Assembly (NCBI RefSeq): GCF_905220365.1
Contig: NC_061140.1
Coordinates: 6,512,501-6,576,500 of the forward strand
DNA from: Vanessa cardui
Taxonomy: Eukaryota; Arthropoda; Insecta; Lepidoptera; Nymphalidae
Length of the DNA: 64,000 nucleotides
Reading direction: 5' to 3'
Shown here: positions 43,608 to 53,870 of the stretch, piece after piece
Layout of the letters: each line of letters opens with the position of its first letter
Position numbering within the stretch: the first letter of the stretch is position 1
Notes under the pieces: model-generated
The model's database searches: none
Seen by the model: only the letters and a program-made list of their open reading frames with translations
What the model was told of the DNA's origin: nothing
Position numbers and translations under genes: made by a program

Positions 43608-44913
43608 TACTGAAGCGCCAGTCGATGTACAATATTTTTGGTCAACCTGTCTTTTATTAGCACAAATAAACTTGATGGTCTTCCTACACGTGAACAGGCC
43701 ACGTATAATTTGCCCACGGGAGAAACATGGATTCTCTAAATCTAAGTCGCAAATAGACATTGTTTGGCCTTGTGACATATTTATAGTCATCGCGAAAGCT
43801 AAACGAATAGGACATTGCAGTCTTTTAAATGGTATTGGAGAATCTGACGGTATCATTGGAATGCGTGGTAACAGAACGATATCTCCTTTAAACTTTCCTG
43901 TCGAAATAGTTGCTTTGAGAACATTTCCGGTAATTTTTTTTATTACCAAACGTGTACCGTTGCATAGTTTAGGGGGGTTCAAATTACGCAGAAGAATAAT
44001 CGGTGATCCAATTTTGATTCGAAGATTGTGTGGAGGCATTCCTGTTGTGTCTAAAGAATTTAAAAATTCAATTGGAAAATTCACTGCTTCATTTTCATCA
44101 ACAGTAGTGTCGATTGACTTGAACGACATCAAATCACCTGGTAATAGTTGTTGTATCTGGTAGTCAATTAGATCTACATCAATATTTTTCGCTGCCATAA
44201 TAGCACGATTACTAAGCCAATTATGATTTAGATAGTTATTTATTATATCTGGGAATACACTTTCGATCAGTTCATTTTTAGTTTGAACAACAGTACAGAA
44301 ATGTTCTGGTAATTTTATGCATTGGGTATCTTGATAAAATTGTACTTCACCGTTTCCAATATCTAATAATTGCTGAGAAAATACTCGTGCTGCCGGATCA
44401 TTTTGGAGTTGTACTCGCATGTTTTTTGTCAATCTTAGAGTTTTGACGTTTCTCCATAAAAATGATTGTTTTAGACATGCATTGTCAACTGAATCACCGA
44501 CCATAATAATCGCAACTTCATCTACAGTTGGCGCATTGAACCTGCCAGCGTGTCCTCCCGATAGTACTTTGTCAGCTTTAATGACGATTTGATAATTGTC
44601 ACCTTTTAATTGTGGTGATACTCTTTTAAACAATTGAATCAGATGATTACGGTTCTCCAAAAAATTTCTAACGATACTACAATTGATCTCTCTTCTGCTT
44701 GTTCAATAAAATTATACTGGCATCGCGTTGTCACACGTTCTTCACAACTGCCCATAAAATAGATTTGGAGAAATTTTGGATCTTCATTTGGCATTGGCAT
44801 CAATGACCCTATTTTATGGTACACTTGTCCTTGTATTTTAAATGTTGTTTCAAAATTACGACCATCAGTTGAGAGATCGCAAATTTTTGAAGCTCCAAAT
44901 GATGTCCGTTAAA
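43608..44913 (-). pseudogene. Decayed, internally deleted Helitron Rep/Pif1-like helicase gene
   Basis: Helitrons encode a fused HUH Rep nuclease and Pif1-family helicase used for rolling-circle transposition. Reading the minus strand, the Helitron-like N-terminal domain is visible from about 44913 (SFGASKICDLSTDGRNFE..., VYHKIGSLMP, PKFLQIYFM). A one-base frameshift lies in the T-run near 44661-44666. The frame continues (NRNHLIQLFK, RFNAPTVDEVAIIM) to about 44490, where it jumps directly into the C-terminal helicase part (WRNVKTLRLTKNMRVQLQND, GSPIILLRNLNPPKLCNGTR, QGQTMSICDLDLENP). The catalytic Rep core and the helicase Walker motifs are therefore missing. A second one-base shift near 43705-43710 disrupts the YVACSR motif; beyond it the alternative frame runs to a natural-looking stop at 43608-43610. 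Not functional. Confidence 0.88.
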
Positions 44914-45387
44914 GTTAATGATAAACGGTCTGACAGATTTCTGTAAAAAATCCTATGTGAGGCGCCATCTGTTCGAAATTTTCTTAACTTACAATTAATA
45001 ACAACAATCAACTTTGATAATCAGTTTATTGTTATTTATAAATCATTGAGGCCATTAATCGAAATGAAAACTATCCTATCTCTTAAGTTGGACCAAATTA
45101 CACATAAATGCCAAATTTCATCAATATCGGTTGAGTTGGTGAAGAGTTCACTGGGAACATACATTGTGACACTGGATTTTTATATATTAAGATTTGCTAT
45201 CTGCCCAAGTTAAATAAGGCTTCATATTTACAAGTTTCTGACTTCAAATAACAAAGATTATCATATAAAAATAATCAAGATCTAAAGTTGAAACTAAATT
45301 CTGAAGTTTTGGCAGTGAGTTGATAGTCAGCCAGGACAAACAATTTCATAAGTAATAATAATATAAAAACTAACGTGCAAATAAATT

Positions 45388-45780
45388 CTATAATGGCAAC
45401 TGATACAATGCCAAAACACTTCTAACTGTGAAAACATAATTATTTATGCTGGGGAACAAATTCCTAAATTGACTTCTGCCATATAATATTGGCACGATTT
45501 GAGGTATTGCAATATATTTCATTAATTTTGAGACAAAACTTACATCTTTATATAAGTAAAGAACAGACATGATATTATTGCACGGGAGATATAACACCTA
45601 AGATTTCTTGCAGAGTGGTTGACTAACGGCATAAAATATGTAAGATTTAATAAATCGTTAGTGTTTAATGACAGAAGTGACAAACTACCAGATGATCCTG
45701 TTGCTTCCTTAAACAAATAAGCAAAAAAAAACAGTGAGCAATTCATTAACTATAGTAAATTGGATTTTTTTTTCAGTGGG
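45388..45780 (-). pseudogene. Unidentified coding-like segment, left arm of inverted repeat
   Basis: The minus strand encodes YKDVSFVSKLMKYIAIPQIV...NNYVFTVRSVLALYQLPL and, in another frame just upstream, GSSGSLSLLSLNTNDLLNL after a 'tgcttatttgtttaag' that looks like a splice acceptor. The right-arm copy at 50880-51197 encodes nearly the same residues. I do not recognise the protein. It is probably a relic of a duplicated mobile element or gene. Confidence 0.35.
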
Positions 45781-46816
45781 ATAACCAACTGTCGATTAAT
45801 CAATGATTAGAGATGAAACAGCAAAACATTTTTTTTATTTTATTTAATAAGTAAAAAAATAATGCAGCACAAATAAAATTATTTATCTTTCAATTGAACC
45901 GTGAAGATATAATATGTATAAAGCACCAAAACCTGAACCGAAAATTACCATTCTAAATTGGTAAGCCTTCTGGAAAAAGGTCAAAATCTTCTCGAGAGCA
46001 TTGGAATCCTTTTACATAATGTTAAATACTGTCCGTGACTTTTTAATTCACTGTATGCAAAATTGATTGGAAATTATGCATGTGAAGCTTAAACGATTTG
46101 AAAACCCTATGGTAATCATTTGTTTGTGCAAATTTAGTACATAAACAAAACACATTCTGTATAAGTTTAGTATGATCAAGAGTTAATAAAAACATTGAAA
46201 TTTTATCATACTATAAACAAGCAACAACAAATTTGTATTCAAACCCTCTTTGCCTGATAAAAGTTGAGCATTTGAAATAGCAAGGAAGTTTTGAATAGTT
46301 TCTAATACACGAATGTTGAAAATATCAACTTGGGTATAATAAAGGCTTCCCTAAAAGTCTAAATCTAATAAAGAAGTAAAAATGAAGGTGAAAACTTTCT
46401 TTTCGAGGTTATATATATTGGCTACGTTAGATTATTATAATTACAAACATTGCTGAAGATAATAATAAAAAAAAACAACTGGATCTTAGAAAACAATTAC
46501 CATACTATGTCAAAATTCGATTAGATTTGTGGAGTCTTTATAACTTACCAGAGAATGAAGAAAATTCTATTCGGAATTTACCAATCTGCAGCGTCCAACG
46601 GTCCTTCGAGATACATACATACATGACCAGCCCGTTGTTCAGCTGCTGCATCAATACGATGCTCTAAAGGTTGAATGACCCAGTGGAATAACAGTGGAAT
46701 AACTTCCTTGTATCTTAATCTATTTATATTTGTATAGACAAAATTTATTATTTCTTGTCTACATAAAACTAGCTCAATCAGACCTTAGTTCACTAAAGAC
46801 AGAAGATCTTTGTGTA

Positions 46817-47460
46817 AAGTAAAAAAGTAAAGTAACAGCCTGTGAATTTCCCTCTGCTGGGATAACGCCTCCTCTTCCATTAAGTAGAGCGTTTGGAACA
46901 TATTTCACCGCGCTGTTCCAATGCGGGTTGGTGGAATGCACATGTGGCAGAATTTCGATGAAATTAGACACATGCAGGTTTCTTCACGATGTTTTCCTTC
47001 ACAGCCGAGCACGAGATGAATTATAAACACAAATTTAACGCGCGATTCCTTCAAGCGCCAAGTAAAAGAATTTTATCTGTCGTCTGTCAACACTGTGTGA
47101 TGTCTTTTCAACAATACCATTCTCATAATTGGATTCATATATGTATATATTTATTTATATTTATATGTTAAATATTTATGTACTTTATGTATATTATGTA
47201 TATGTATATTTATGTATTTTATATTATGTATAACATCGATTTAATTAATTTACTGTATTATTATTATATATATGTATAGGAGCTATCGCTATGTATATAT
47301 TTTAAATTTTTCTTTAACTTCTGTGCACAGAAGGGTGACTTCTCTCCTGCACTGTTCTGGGTTGGCTGGCAGAAAATGCTGTAATAGCGTTAAGTCCGCC
47401 CTTTGATCTGTGCAATAAAGAATAATAATAAAAATAAAAAACACAAATTTAGCACATATA
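46817..47460 (-). repeat. Family-A SINE interrupted by a LINE 3' end
   Basis: SINE tail to body at 46817-47037 ('acagcctgtgaatttccct', 'ccgcgctgttccaatgcg', 'gagatgaattataaacac'); the SINE resumes at 47439-47460 ('aaacacaaatttagcacata'). The interruption is bounded by a 13-base duplication. Confidence 0.8.
47038..47438 (+). mobile_element. 5'-truncated LINE 3' end inserted in a SINE
   Basis: The 401-bp insert is flanked by AAACACAAATTTA at 47025-47037 and 47439-47451. Its 3' part contains 'gggttggctggcagaaaatg', 'gttaagtccgccctttgatc' and ends in 'aataaagaataataataaaa', typical of lepidopteran non-LTR retrotransposon 3' ends with an A-rich tail. No reverse-transcriptase domain remains. Confidence 0.75.
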
Positions 47461-47463
47461 TAT

Positions 47464-47765
47464 ATAGGGTTATTGGTAACTCGACGTATATCCGTTAGGA
47501 GGTGATAGAGGTGACTGTTTGCAATAATTTTAACCCCCATATGCATCCAAAAGTGAACCATTTTTGAGTTATCACGTTTTTTAGCTTTTTTCAAAATTTG
47601 TCAAAAATGCAACTTTAAAAATTTATTTAAAAAAAAATATCAATTAAAATCTATTTTTTTCTTTTATTTTATAAAAACGATTAAACACAGGATATTTGTC
47701 TATATTTAACCAATAATTATCGGTCCGAATTTAAAAATGCGAGACGGAAAACGAAATTATTTCAT
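47464..47765 (+). mobile_element. Element of unknown class, family G copy 2
   Basis: Begins 'tagggttattggtaactcga', 'tatccgttaggaggtgatag' and contains 'tttataaaaacgattaaaca', 'aggatatttgtctatat', 'gcgagacggaaaacg'. Matches 33170-33365 in the opposite orientation. No coding frame of note. Confidence 0.65.
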
Positions 47766-48109
47766 AGACAGTGGTACAAAATATGGTTTTATATCTTATA
47801 ATATCTGAATCGGTAAAGATGATTTCCTACAACGAGAAAGGCCTATGTCATCGGCTTTCTTGATAACAGAAAAATGTTCATTACATTGGCATATAATACA
47901 TTTGTAAACGTAGTTGATACAAGAGCTTGTCATGATAGCATCGTTTACTGGACCGTGAACACACTGTCGTATCCAGATACAGCACGTGTGTATTTCGTAT
48001 TATGTAATTCAGTTCCATAAAATTTAACCCACATTCACCAGTAGTATTAAATTTGTTTTTTACCTTATTTAACATTTTTTTTAAATATACGCTTTCGTTC
48101 TGTTGATAT

Positions 48110-48700
48110 ACCTAGTTGCCATCAATGGACCACTATGGTGACGCCATTATTGGACCGGTCCAATCAAAGAAACACTAACTCTAAGAAATGTTTTTGTCCG
48201 TGTAAATTTTCCGTATGAAAATTTGTGTGTAATTAAATAAATATGATTATTTTTTCTCTATGAAAGTCCCAACTCGAAATTATTGTAATTGATTGTTGAT
48301 CTCGTGAAAAACTCCTAAACAATTAGTTATAATATTAGTTTACAAGAAAAAAAAAATAATACTAATATAAAAACTTATGAATATAAAAGTAAATCTTATT
48401 GTGTGTTTCATTTGAGTCACCTTCGTTGGACCGTTAATACAAATGTTTCTAAGTCCAATGATGGCAACTTAGTGGTCCATTCAAGGTGACGGTGGTCCAA
48501 AGAAAGCAACTCCGTATTGAAAAGTTATTTTAGTATATTTTTAAAATCTTGCAACTTACATTGCCAATAATTTATATATGATTAATTAACATAAATAGCA
48601 TAACATTACAACATTTGGATTCCGTTTGTCGATGATATTTCATGAGATATGATGTCATAAAGTTAAGTGGTCCAATCATAGCAACCTTCCCCTAGTAATT
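48110..48700. repeat. Cluster of GGTCCA / GGCAAC motif repeats at the palindrome centre
   Basis: Degenerate units pairing GGTCCAnT with ATGGCAAC or GGTGAC occur on both strands: 'agttgccatcaatggaccac' (48113), 'ccattattggaccggtccaa' (48144), 'cgttggaccgttaatac' (48424), 'gtccaatgatggcaactt' (48453), 'tagtggtccattcaaggtga' (48472), 'gtggtccaatcatagcaacc' (48667). Function unknown. Confidence 0.6.
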
Positions 48701-49239
48701 ATTTTTTAATAACTATAAAAAGAATATATTATAAAATAATAATTTAAAAAAAACGTATATAATAACTATGATAAAATTTTGATATCCCCATAGACAATCC
48801 ACGAATATAAAATTTACATTTCCATCCAAACAACTTTGTGTTACACAATGGCAATAAAGCCAATACGATTATACAAAATGAAACGAATATATGAAAATTC
48901 TTAGAAATAAATGTACCCGTTTCAATTTTACACTTTCAAATACATTCAATGAAAATATAAGAATTTGTACAAATTTTAATACTAAGTACTGTTGAATGTG
49001 GGTTAAATTTTATGGAACTGAATTACATAATACGAAATACACACGTGCTGTATCTGGATACGACAGTGTGTTCACGGTCCAGTAAACGATGCTATCATGA
49101 CAAGCTCTTGTATCAACTACGTTTACAAATGTATTATATGCCAATGTAATGAACATTTTTCTGTTACCAAGAAAGCCGGTGACATAGGCCTTTCTCGATG
49201 TAAGAAATCTTTACCGATTCAGATATTATCAATATTTAT

Positions 49240-49545
49240 TAAACTGTTCCGTTACTGAGTGACTGAGTGACTGACAGACAACGCACAGTCTAAACTACTT
49301 TACCTAGAGACTTGAAATTTGGCACATGTATGCCTTAAGTGTCATAGAGGTGAACTAAGAAGGGATTTTTCAAAATTTCCATGGGATAGAAAATAAATGG
49401 GATTTATATTTTCGAACCAAAGTAGCTCTATCTCCGTAACTATATATATTAGGGGTTACAAATTCAGCGTACAAGTAGGTTATAACAACAACTAAAAACC
49501 ATTTTTAGGATATTTCAGAATTTCCAAGGGATAGGGAATAAACGG
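49240..49545 (+). repeat. Interspersed repeat in right half of the palindrome
   Basis: Contains 'actgagtgactgagtgactg', 'agacaacgcacagtctaaac', 'agacttgaaatttggcacat' and an imperfect internal duplication ('ccatgggatagaaaataaat' / 'ccaagggatagggaataaac'). It has no counterpart in the left half, so it entered after the inverted duplication or was lost there. Confidence 0.5.
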
Positions 49546-50879
49546 GACTTGTAAGATATAAAACCATATTTTGTACCACTGATACACCGTCAACCATTAT
49601 ATTAAATTTGTTTAATTTTGATGAATAAGGAAAGATTGAAATAATAACCTGTAAATATCTCACTGCAAGACAAAGATCTTCTGCTTTTAGTGATGTTTGA
49701 GTGAGCTAGTGTTATTGCAGATACGAAATAATAAATTTTGTCTATACAAATATAAATAGCTTTAGATACAAGGAAGTTATTCCACTGTTATTCCACTGGG
49801 TCATTCAGCCTTTACAGCATCGAATTGATGCAGCAGCTGAACAACGGGTCATGTATGTATGTATCTCGAAGGACCGTTGGACGCTGCGGATTGGTAAATT
49901 CCGAATAGGATTTTCTTCATTCTCTAGCAAGTTATATGGACTCCACAAATCTAATCGAATTTTGACATAATAGCATAATTGTTTTCAGTGATCCAGTTGT
50001 TTTTTTTTTTATTATCTTCAGCAATGTTTGTGATTATAATAATCTAACGTAGCCAATATATATAACCTCGAAAAGAAAGTTTTCACCTTCATTTTTACTT
50101 CTTTATTAGATTTAGACTTTTAGGGAACCCTTTATTATACCCAAGTTGATATTTTCAACATTTGTGTATTAGAAACTATTCAAAACTTTCTTGCTGTTTC
50201 AAATGCTCAACTTTTATCAAGCAAAGAGGGTTTGAATACAAATTTGTTGTTGCTTGTTTATAGTATGATAAAATTTCAATGTTTTTATTAACTCTTGATC
50301 ATACTAAACTTATACAGAATGTGTTTTGTTTATGTACTAAATTTGCACAAACAAATGATTTACATAGAGTTTACAAATCGTTTTAGCTTCACATGCATAA
50401 TTTCCAATCAATTTTGCATAAAGTGAATTAAAAAGTCGTCGAGGACAGTATGTAACATTATGTAAAAGGATTCCAATGCTCTCGAGAAGATTTTGACGTT
50501 TTTCCAGCAGGCTTACCAATTCAGAATGGTAATTTTCGGTTCAGGTTTTCGTGCTTTGTATATATTATATCTTCACGGTTCAATTGAAAGATAAAGAATT
50601 TTGTTTGTGTTGCATTATTTTTTTACTTATTAAATAAAATAAAAAAAAATGTTTTGCTGTTTTATCTCTAATCAATGATTAATTATTATCAATATATATT
50701 ATGCAATGTGATAACGCATGGTGAGACTACCTGTAAATAGTAGGATATTTGTCAAGATAATTTTAAAAAGTGGTTTTTTTGTTTTGATTCAATATTGACA
50801 TTTGGCTATCGTAGTGAAAGTAATAAAAAAAAAAACATTTTAAAATATTTAATGATTGCTCTCTGGTTTCTTTGCATAT

Positions 50880-51197
50880 TTGTTTAAGGACGCAATAGGG
50901 TCATCTGGTGGTTTAACACTTCCGTCATTAAACACTAACGATTTATTAAATCTTAAAGTTAATCAACCACTCTGCAAGAAATCTTAGGTGTTAAATATCC
51001 CGTACAATAATATCATGTCTGTTCCTTACTGGTATAAAGATGTAAATTTTGTCTCAAAATTAATGAAATATATTGCAATACCTCAAATCGTACCAATATT
51101 ATACGGCAGAAGTCAGTTTAGGAGTTTGTTTCCCAACATAAATAATTATGTTTTCACAGTTAGAAGTGTTTTGGCATTGTATCAGTTGCCATTATAG
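50880..51197 (+). pseudogene. Unidentified coding-like segment, right arm of inverted repeat
   Basis: After an acceptor-like 'tgcatatttgtttaag' the frame reads AIGSSGGLTLPSLNTNDLLN..., then (frame broken by a stop) YKDVNFVSKLMKYIAIPQIV...NNYVFTVRSVLALYQLPL with a TAG stop at 51195-51197. Nearly the same protein as the left arm at 45388-45780. No family recognised. Confidence 0.35.
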
Positions 51198-51599
51198 AAT
51201 TTATTTGCACGTTAGTTTTTATATTATTATTACTTATGAAATCGTTTGTCCTGGCTGACTATCAACTCACTGCCAAAACTTCAGAGTTTAGTTTCAACTT
51301 TAGATCTTGGTTATTTTTATATGATAATCTTTGTTCTTTGAAGTTAGAAACTTGTAAATAAAGAAGAAGAAGCCTTATTTTACTTGGGCAGATAGTAAAA
51401 TGGATATATAAAACGCCTTTTTTAAGTTAATTCTTAATTAAAAATAACACCTCGCCTTATAGCTTATCTTTGTGACATCCTTGCGATCCATGCGATCATG
51501 ATTTGCACCGTCACTATTTTTAATTTTAATTTTATATAATTAGGACTTGAGTTACTATATATTATTGTTTTTATGCTAATTTTGTTTAATTTTTTTTTT

Positions 51600-51660
51600 A
51601 TCAGAAACGTCACACAAGGATTCGAACCTGGGTCGCAGTAAATTGTTAGCCACAAACTCA
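51600..51660 (-). repeat. tRNA-like SINE-head relic
   Basis: The minus strand contains 'gcgacccaggttcgaatcct' (a B-box match). The partner A box is weak and no cloverleaf was traced, so this is scored as a repeat rather than a tRNA. Confidence 0.3.
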
Positions 51661-52594
51661 ACGGAGAATTCAGTTATTACTGTAAACAGGATGCAGATAA
51701 AACATGGTTATTCTTCGACTTGGATATCATTTCCTCGCAATGTCGTGGGGGCGCGTAATGATATTTTATTATCGAATTTCGATGTACAATACGCAAATAT
51801 TGGCTTAGCACAGCCTCATATGTAGACCGAACGATTTAATTTGCATGTTCAATTTTTGCGCTGAAAATGCTAAATAAATTCAATATTGCTTGCAAACTGT
51901 AGGTCTAATTTGAACATGCTATCGTTTATTAAAACTGCAATATTAAAGTAATAAATAAATATGAAAAAAATATATTTAGTATTATTAATAGGCGATTAGT
52001 TAAACAGTGTAGTATTTATTTACTTTTGAAATCAATAATGACATTCAGAGACATGTACAACGCGAACAGTAAAATATATAATCATTACAAGATCGTGATT
52101 GATGTTTATATAAAAATATAGAGCTATTCGTAAATAATGAAGTCTCTTAATATATGGAATTTAAAGCGAAATTAGTACGTTCATTTATTTAGCGAAGTAA
52201 TTTTATCATTATCGTAATTATACAAACAGTAAATTTGTTACAATAATTTTCGTCCCTGAGATCTTCTCTCGACATCAGTAATGAATATTAAACCATCAAA
52301 TAAATGTATCAAATCTGAAACACTCAAATTGCTTTCAAATGTGTTAAGATAAGTGCGTGTTTCTGAATTTCGAATAGTGTAATAACTGATACAATATTGA
52401 ACACTCATGGGAAATTACGATGTGTAGTTACAATGTCGATATTTTTAGACATAATAATATTTAAATAGCAATGTTTATGAAATTTGTAGTAGGTATGTAT
52501 TAACTCTCAATGTTTTTCCTTTGATATATAATTATAACATGTTTTAAAATTAGTTTAAATGTAAGAATTATTAACATTAAGTCGTTAAATATGT

Positions 52595-52700
52595 ACAATT
52601 ACGAATTAAAAATAGTTACTGTATAAATCTTGACCGCGTGGAATGGTGGCAAGAATGCCAGTGATGGCCCTAAGGCGAGAAGTTATAATTATAATGAAGA
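52595..52700. repeat. Third copy of the inverted-repeat terminal motif
   Basis: 'gaattaaaaatagttact', 'cgtggaatggtggcaagaat' and 'ctaaggcgagaagttata' match the left-arm end at 43300-43395 ('aaattaaaaatagtgac', 'catggaatggtggcaagggt', 'aaagcgaggtgttag') in the same orientation. This suggests that the motif is the end of a dispersed element. Confidence 0.6.
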
Positions 52701-53191
52701 TTTTTGCACTAATACTCTAAGGCTCAAGTGTTGCAACAGAAAATGGGACAAAAAAATTAATAAGACATTATAATTTTTTCTTTCAATACAATATCTACAA
52801 AAATAGAAGGACGCTATGGAGTCTTTGTAATTATTGTTATTAAACAAATATTACACCAGAATAACAAATCTTTTTGTTTTCTGGTCTCGACAACAAATGA
52901 AATATAAAAAATCGTTGACGTAATGATTATCACAAAAGGTATCACGTAGCCTTATATTTAATAAAAATCATAATAACAGCTAGCTATGTGTTTGTCGAGA
53001 AATTATATTTATTATGGAATATATATTTTGTACTGTCAGTACAGGATATGTTGGTAGCTAATTAAAAAACAATTACAATTTATAACTAAGTTGTTGAAAC
53101 GCTTCCATAGATGAATATAACAACAAAGATGATAAGGTATTTTTTTTTTATATTTTATGATTTGGATGGAATCTCTATTTATCGTTAAATA

Positions 53192-53427
53192 AATATAAAT
53201 AAATATGAGACAACATCGCACACATTACTCTGATCCCAATGTAAGTAGCTAAAGCACTTGTGTTATGGAAAATCAGAAATAACGACGGTACCACAAACAC
53301 CTAGACCAAAGACAACATAGAAAACTAATGACAATCTACATTGACTCAGCCGGGAATCGAACCCAGGACCTCGGAGTGATGTACCCATGAAAACCGGTGC
53401 ACACACCACTCGACCACGGAGGTCGTC
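53192..53427 (-). repeat. Family-C tRNA-headed SINE
   Basis: Near-complete: minus-strand 'gacctccgtggtcgagtggt', B box 'ctgggttcgattccc', tail of AAATA repeats. Confidence 0.85.
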
Positions 53428-53429
53428 AT

Positions 53430-53605
53430 CGTTAGTTGTTTGTGATTCTGCCACGGCGCGTGCACACCTCGATGCAGTATCAGTGCAATGCATTCACTGG
53501 TGGTGATAGCCGGTGGAGATATCTCGTTGCCGAGCGTGATATCCGTTATAGCAGGAAGCGAGATATGGTGGAACGAGGTAATCGCTTTCTTCCAAAGTGT
53601 AATTT
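53430..53605 (+). pseudogene. C-terminal fragment of an R1/Jockey-type retrotransposon ORF2
   Basis: The plus frame reads DSATARAHLDAV..., then (shifted) LVVIAGGDISLPSVISVIAG and SEIWWNEVIAFF. This resembles the 'LVAVIGGDLSLPAVV..MVGSE.AWEAV.SFCE' C-terminus of lepidopteran R1-like reverse-transcriptase proteins that follows the zinc-binding tail. About 175 bases, frameshifted, wedged between two family-C SINE pieces. Confidence 0.55.
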
Positions 53606-53607
53606 CC

Positions 53608-53687
53608 ATAACACAAGTGCTTCAGCTACTTACATTGGGATCAGAGTAATGTATGTGATGTTGTCTCATATTTATTTATTTATTATC
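53608..53687 (+). repeat. Family-C SINE, tail half
   Basis: Reads 'ccataacacaagtgcttcag', 'cattgggatcagagtaatgt' and 'gttgtctcatatttatttat', inverted relative to the copy at 53192-53427. Confidence 0.8.
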
Positions 53688-53694
53688 ATTGCAT

Positions 53695-53870
53695 GGTATA
53701 AAAAAGTCGCTTGTTTGTCCCGATGTATGCTTAGATCTCTAAAATTACGCAACAGATTTGGATGCGTGTTTTTTAATAAATAGATTGATTCGGAAGGAAA
53801 GTTTTTGTATGCTCAATATAGTAAAGAAACACTGATAATTTTAGGAGTTTCTAATGTGATGTCGTAAATA
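53695..53870 (+). mobile_element. Family-F Helitron/MITE-like fragment, inverted
   Basis: Begins 'gtataaaaaagtcgcttgtt' and contains 'acgcaacagatttggatgcg' and 'ggagtttctaatgtgatgtc', the reverse of the 27628-27890 copy. Confidence 0.55.

Larger units (their letters stand above)
43448..45192 (-). mobile_element. Helitron with both termini, 1745 bp
   Basis: Minus-strand 5' end TCTTAATATATAAAA at 45192, preceded by host A. 3' end GTCTG then CTAG at 43448, followed by host T. A hairpin GCCACAGCAACGCGTGGC (43460-43477, 5-base stem) sits 12 bases from the 3' end. No terminal inverted repeats and no target duplication: this is the Helitron signature (TC...CTAG between A and T). The opposite arm of the surrounding inverted repeat lacks the element and shows the unoccupied site near 51405. 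It carries a broken Rep/helicase gene, so the copy is non-autonomous. Confidence 0.9.
43290..51540. repeat. Large nested imperfect inverted repeat (palindromic region)
   Basis: Left arm (43290-43447 plus 45193-46760) is the reverse complement of right arm (about 49728-51540). The frames at 45388-45597 (minus) and 50988-51197 (plus) are mirror images, and the outermost blocks 'gtgcaaatcatgatcgcatg' and 'catgcgatcatgatttgcac' pair. Inside it, a second inverted pair (about 47765-48030 and 48985-49230, extended by a matching block near 49548-49583) shares 'gtaaacgatgctatcatgac' in opposite orientation. Arms differ by substitutions and insertions (Helitron, SINE, LINE end, another repeat), so they are not recent identical copies. 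Confidence 0.85.

Noticed and set aside
43672..44163. 163-codon plus-strand frame
   Set aside because: Antisense shadow of the Helitron helicase fragment, which has clear similarity on the minus strand.
43290..51540. Inverted repeat as an assembly mirror artefact
   Set aside because: Arms differ by many substitutions and carry different insertions (Helitron only on the left, other repeats unique to each side), unlike an artefactual mirror.
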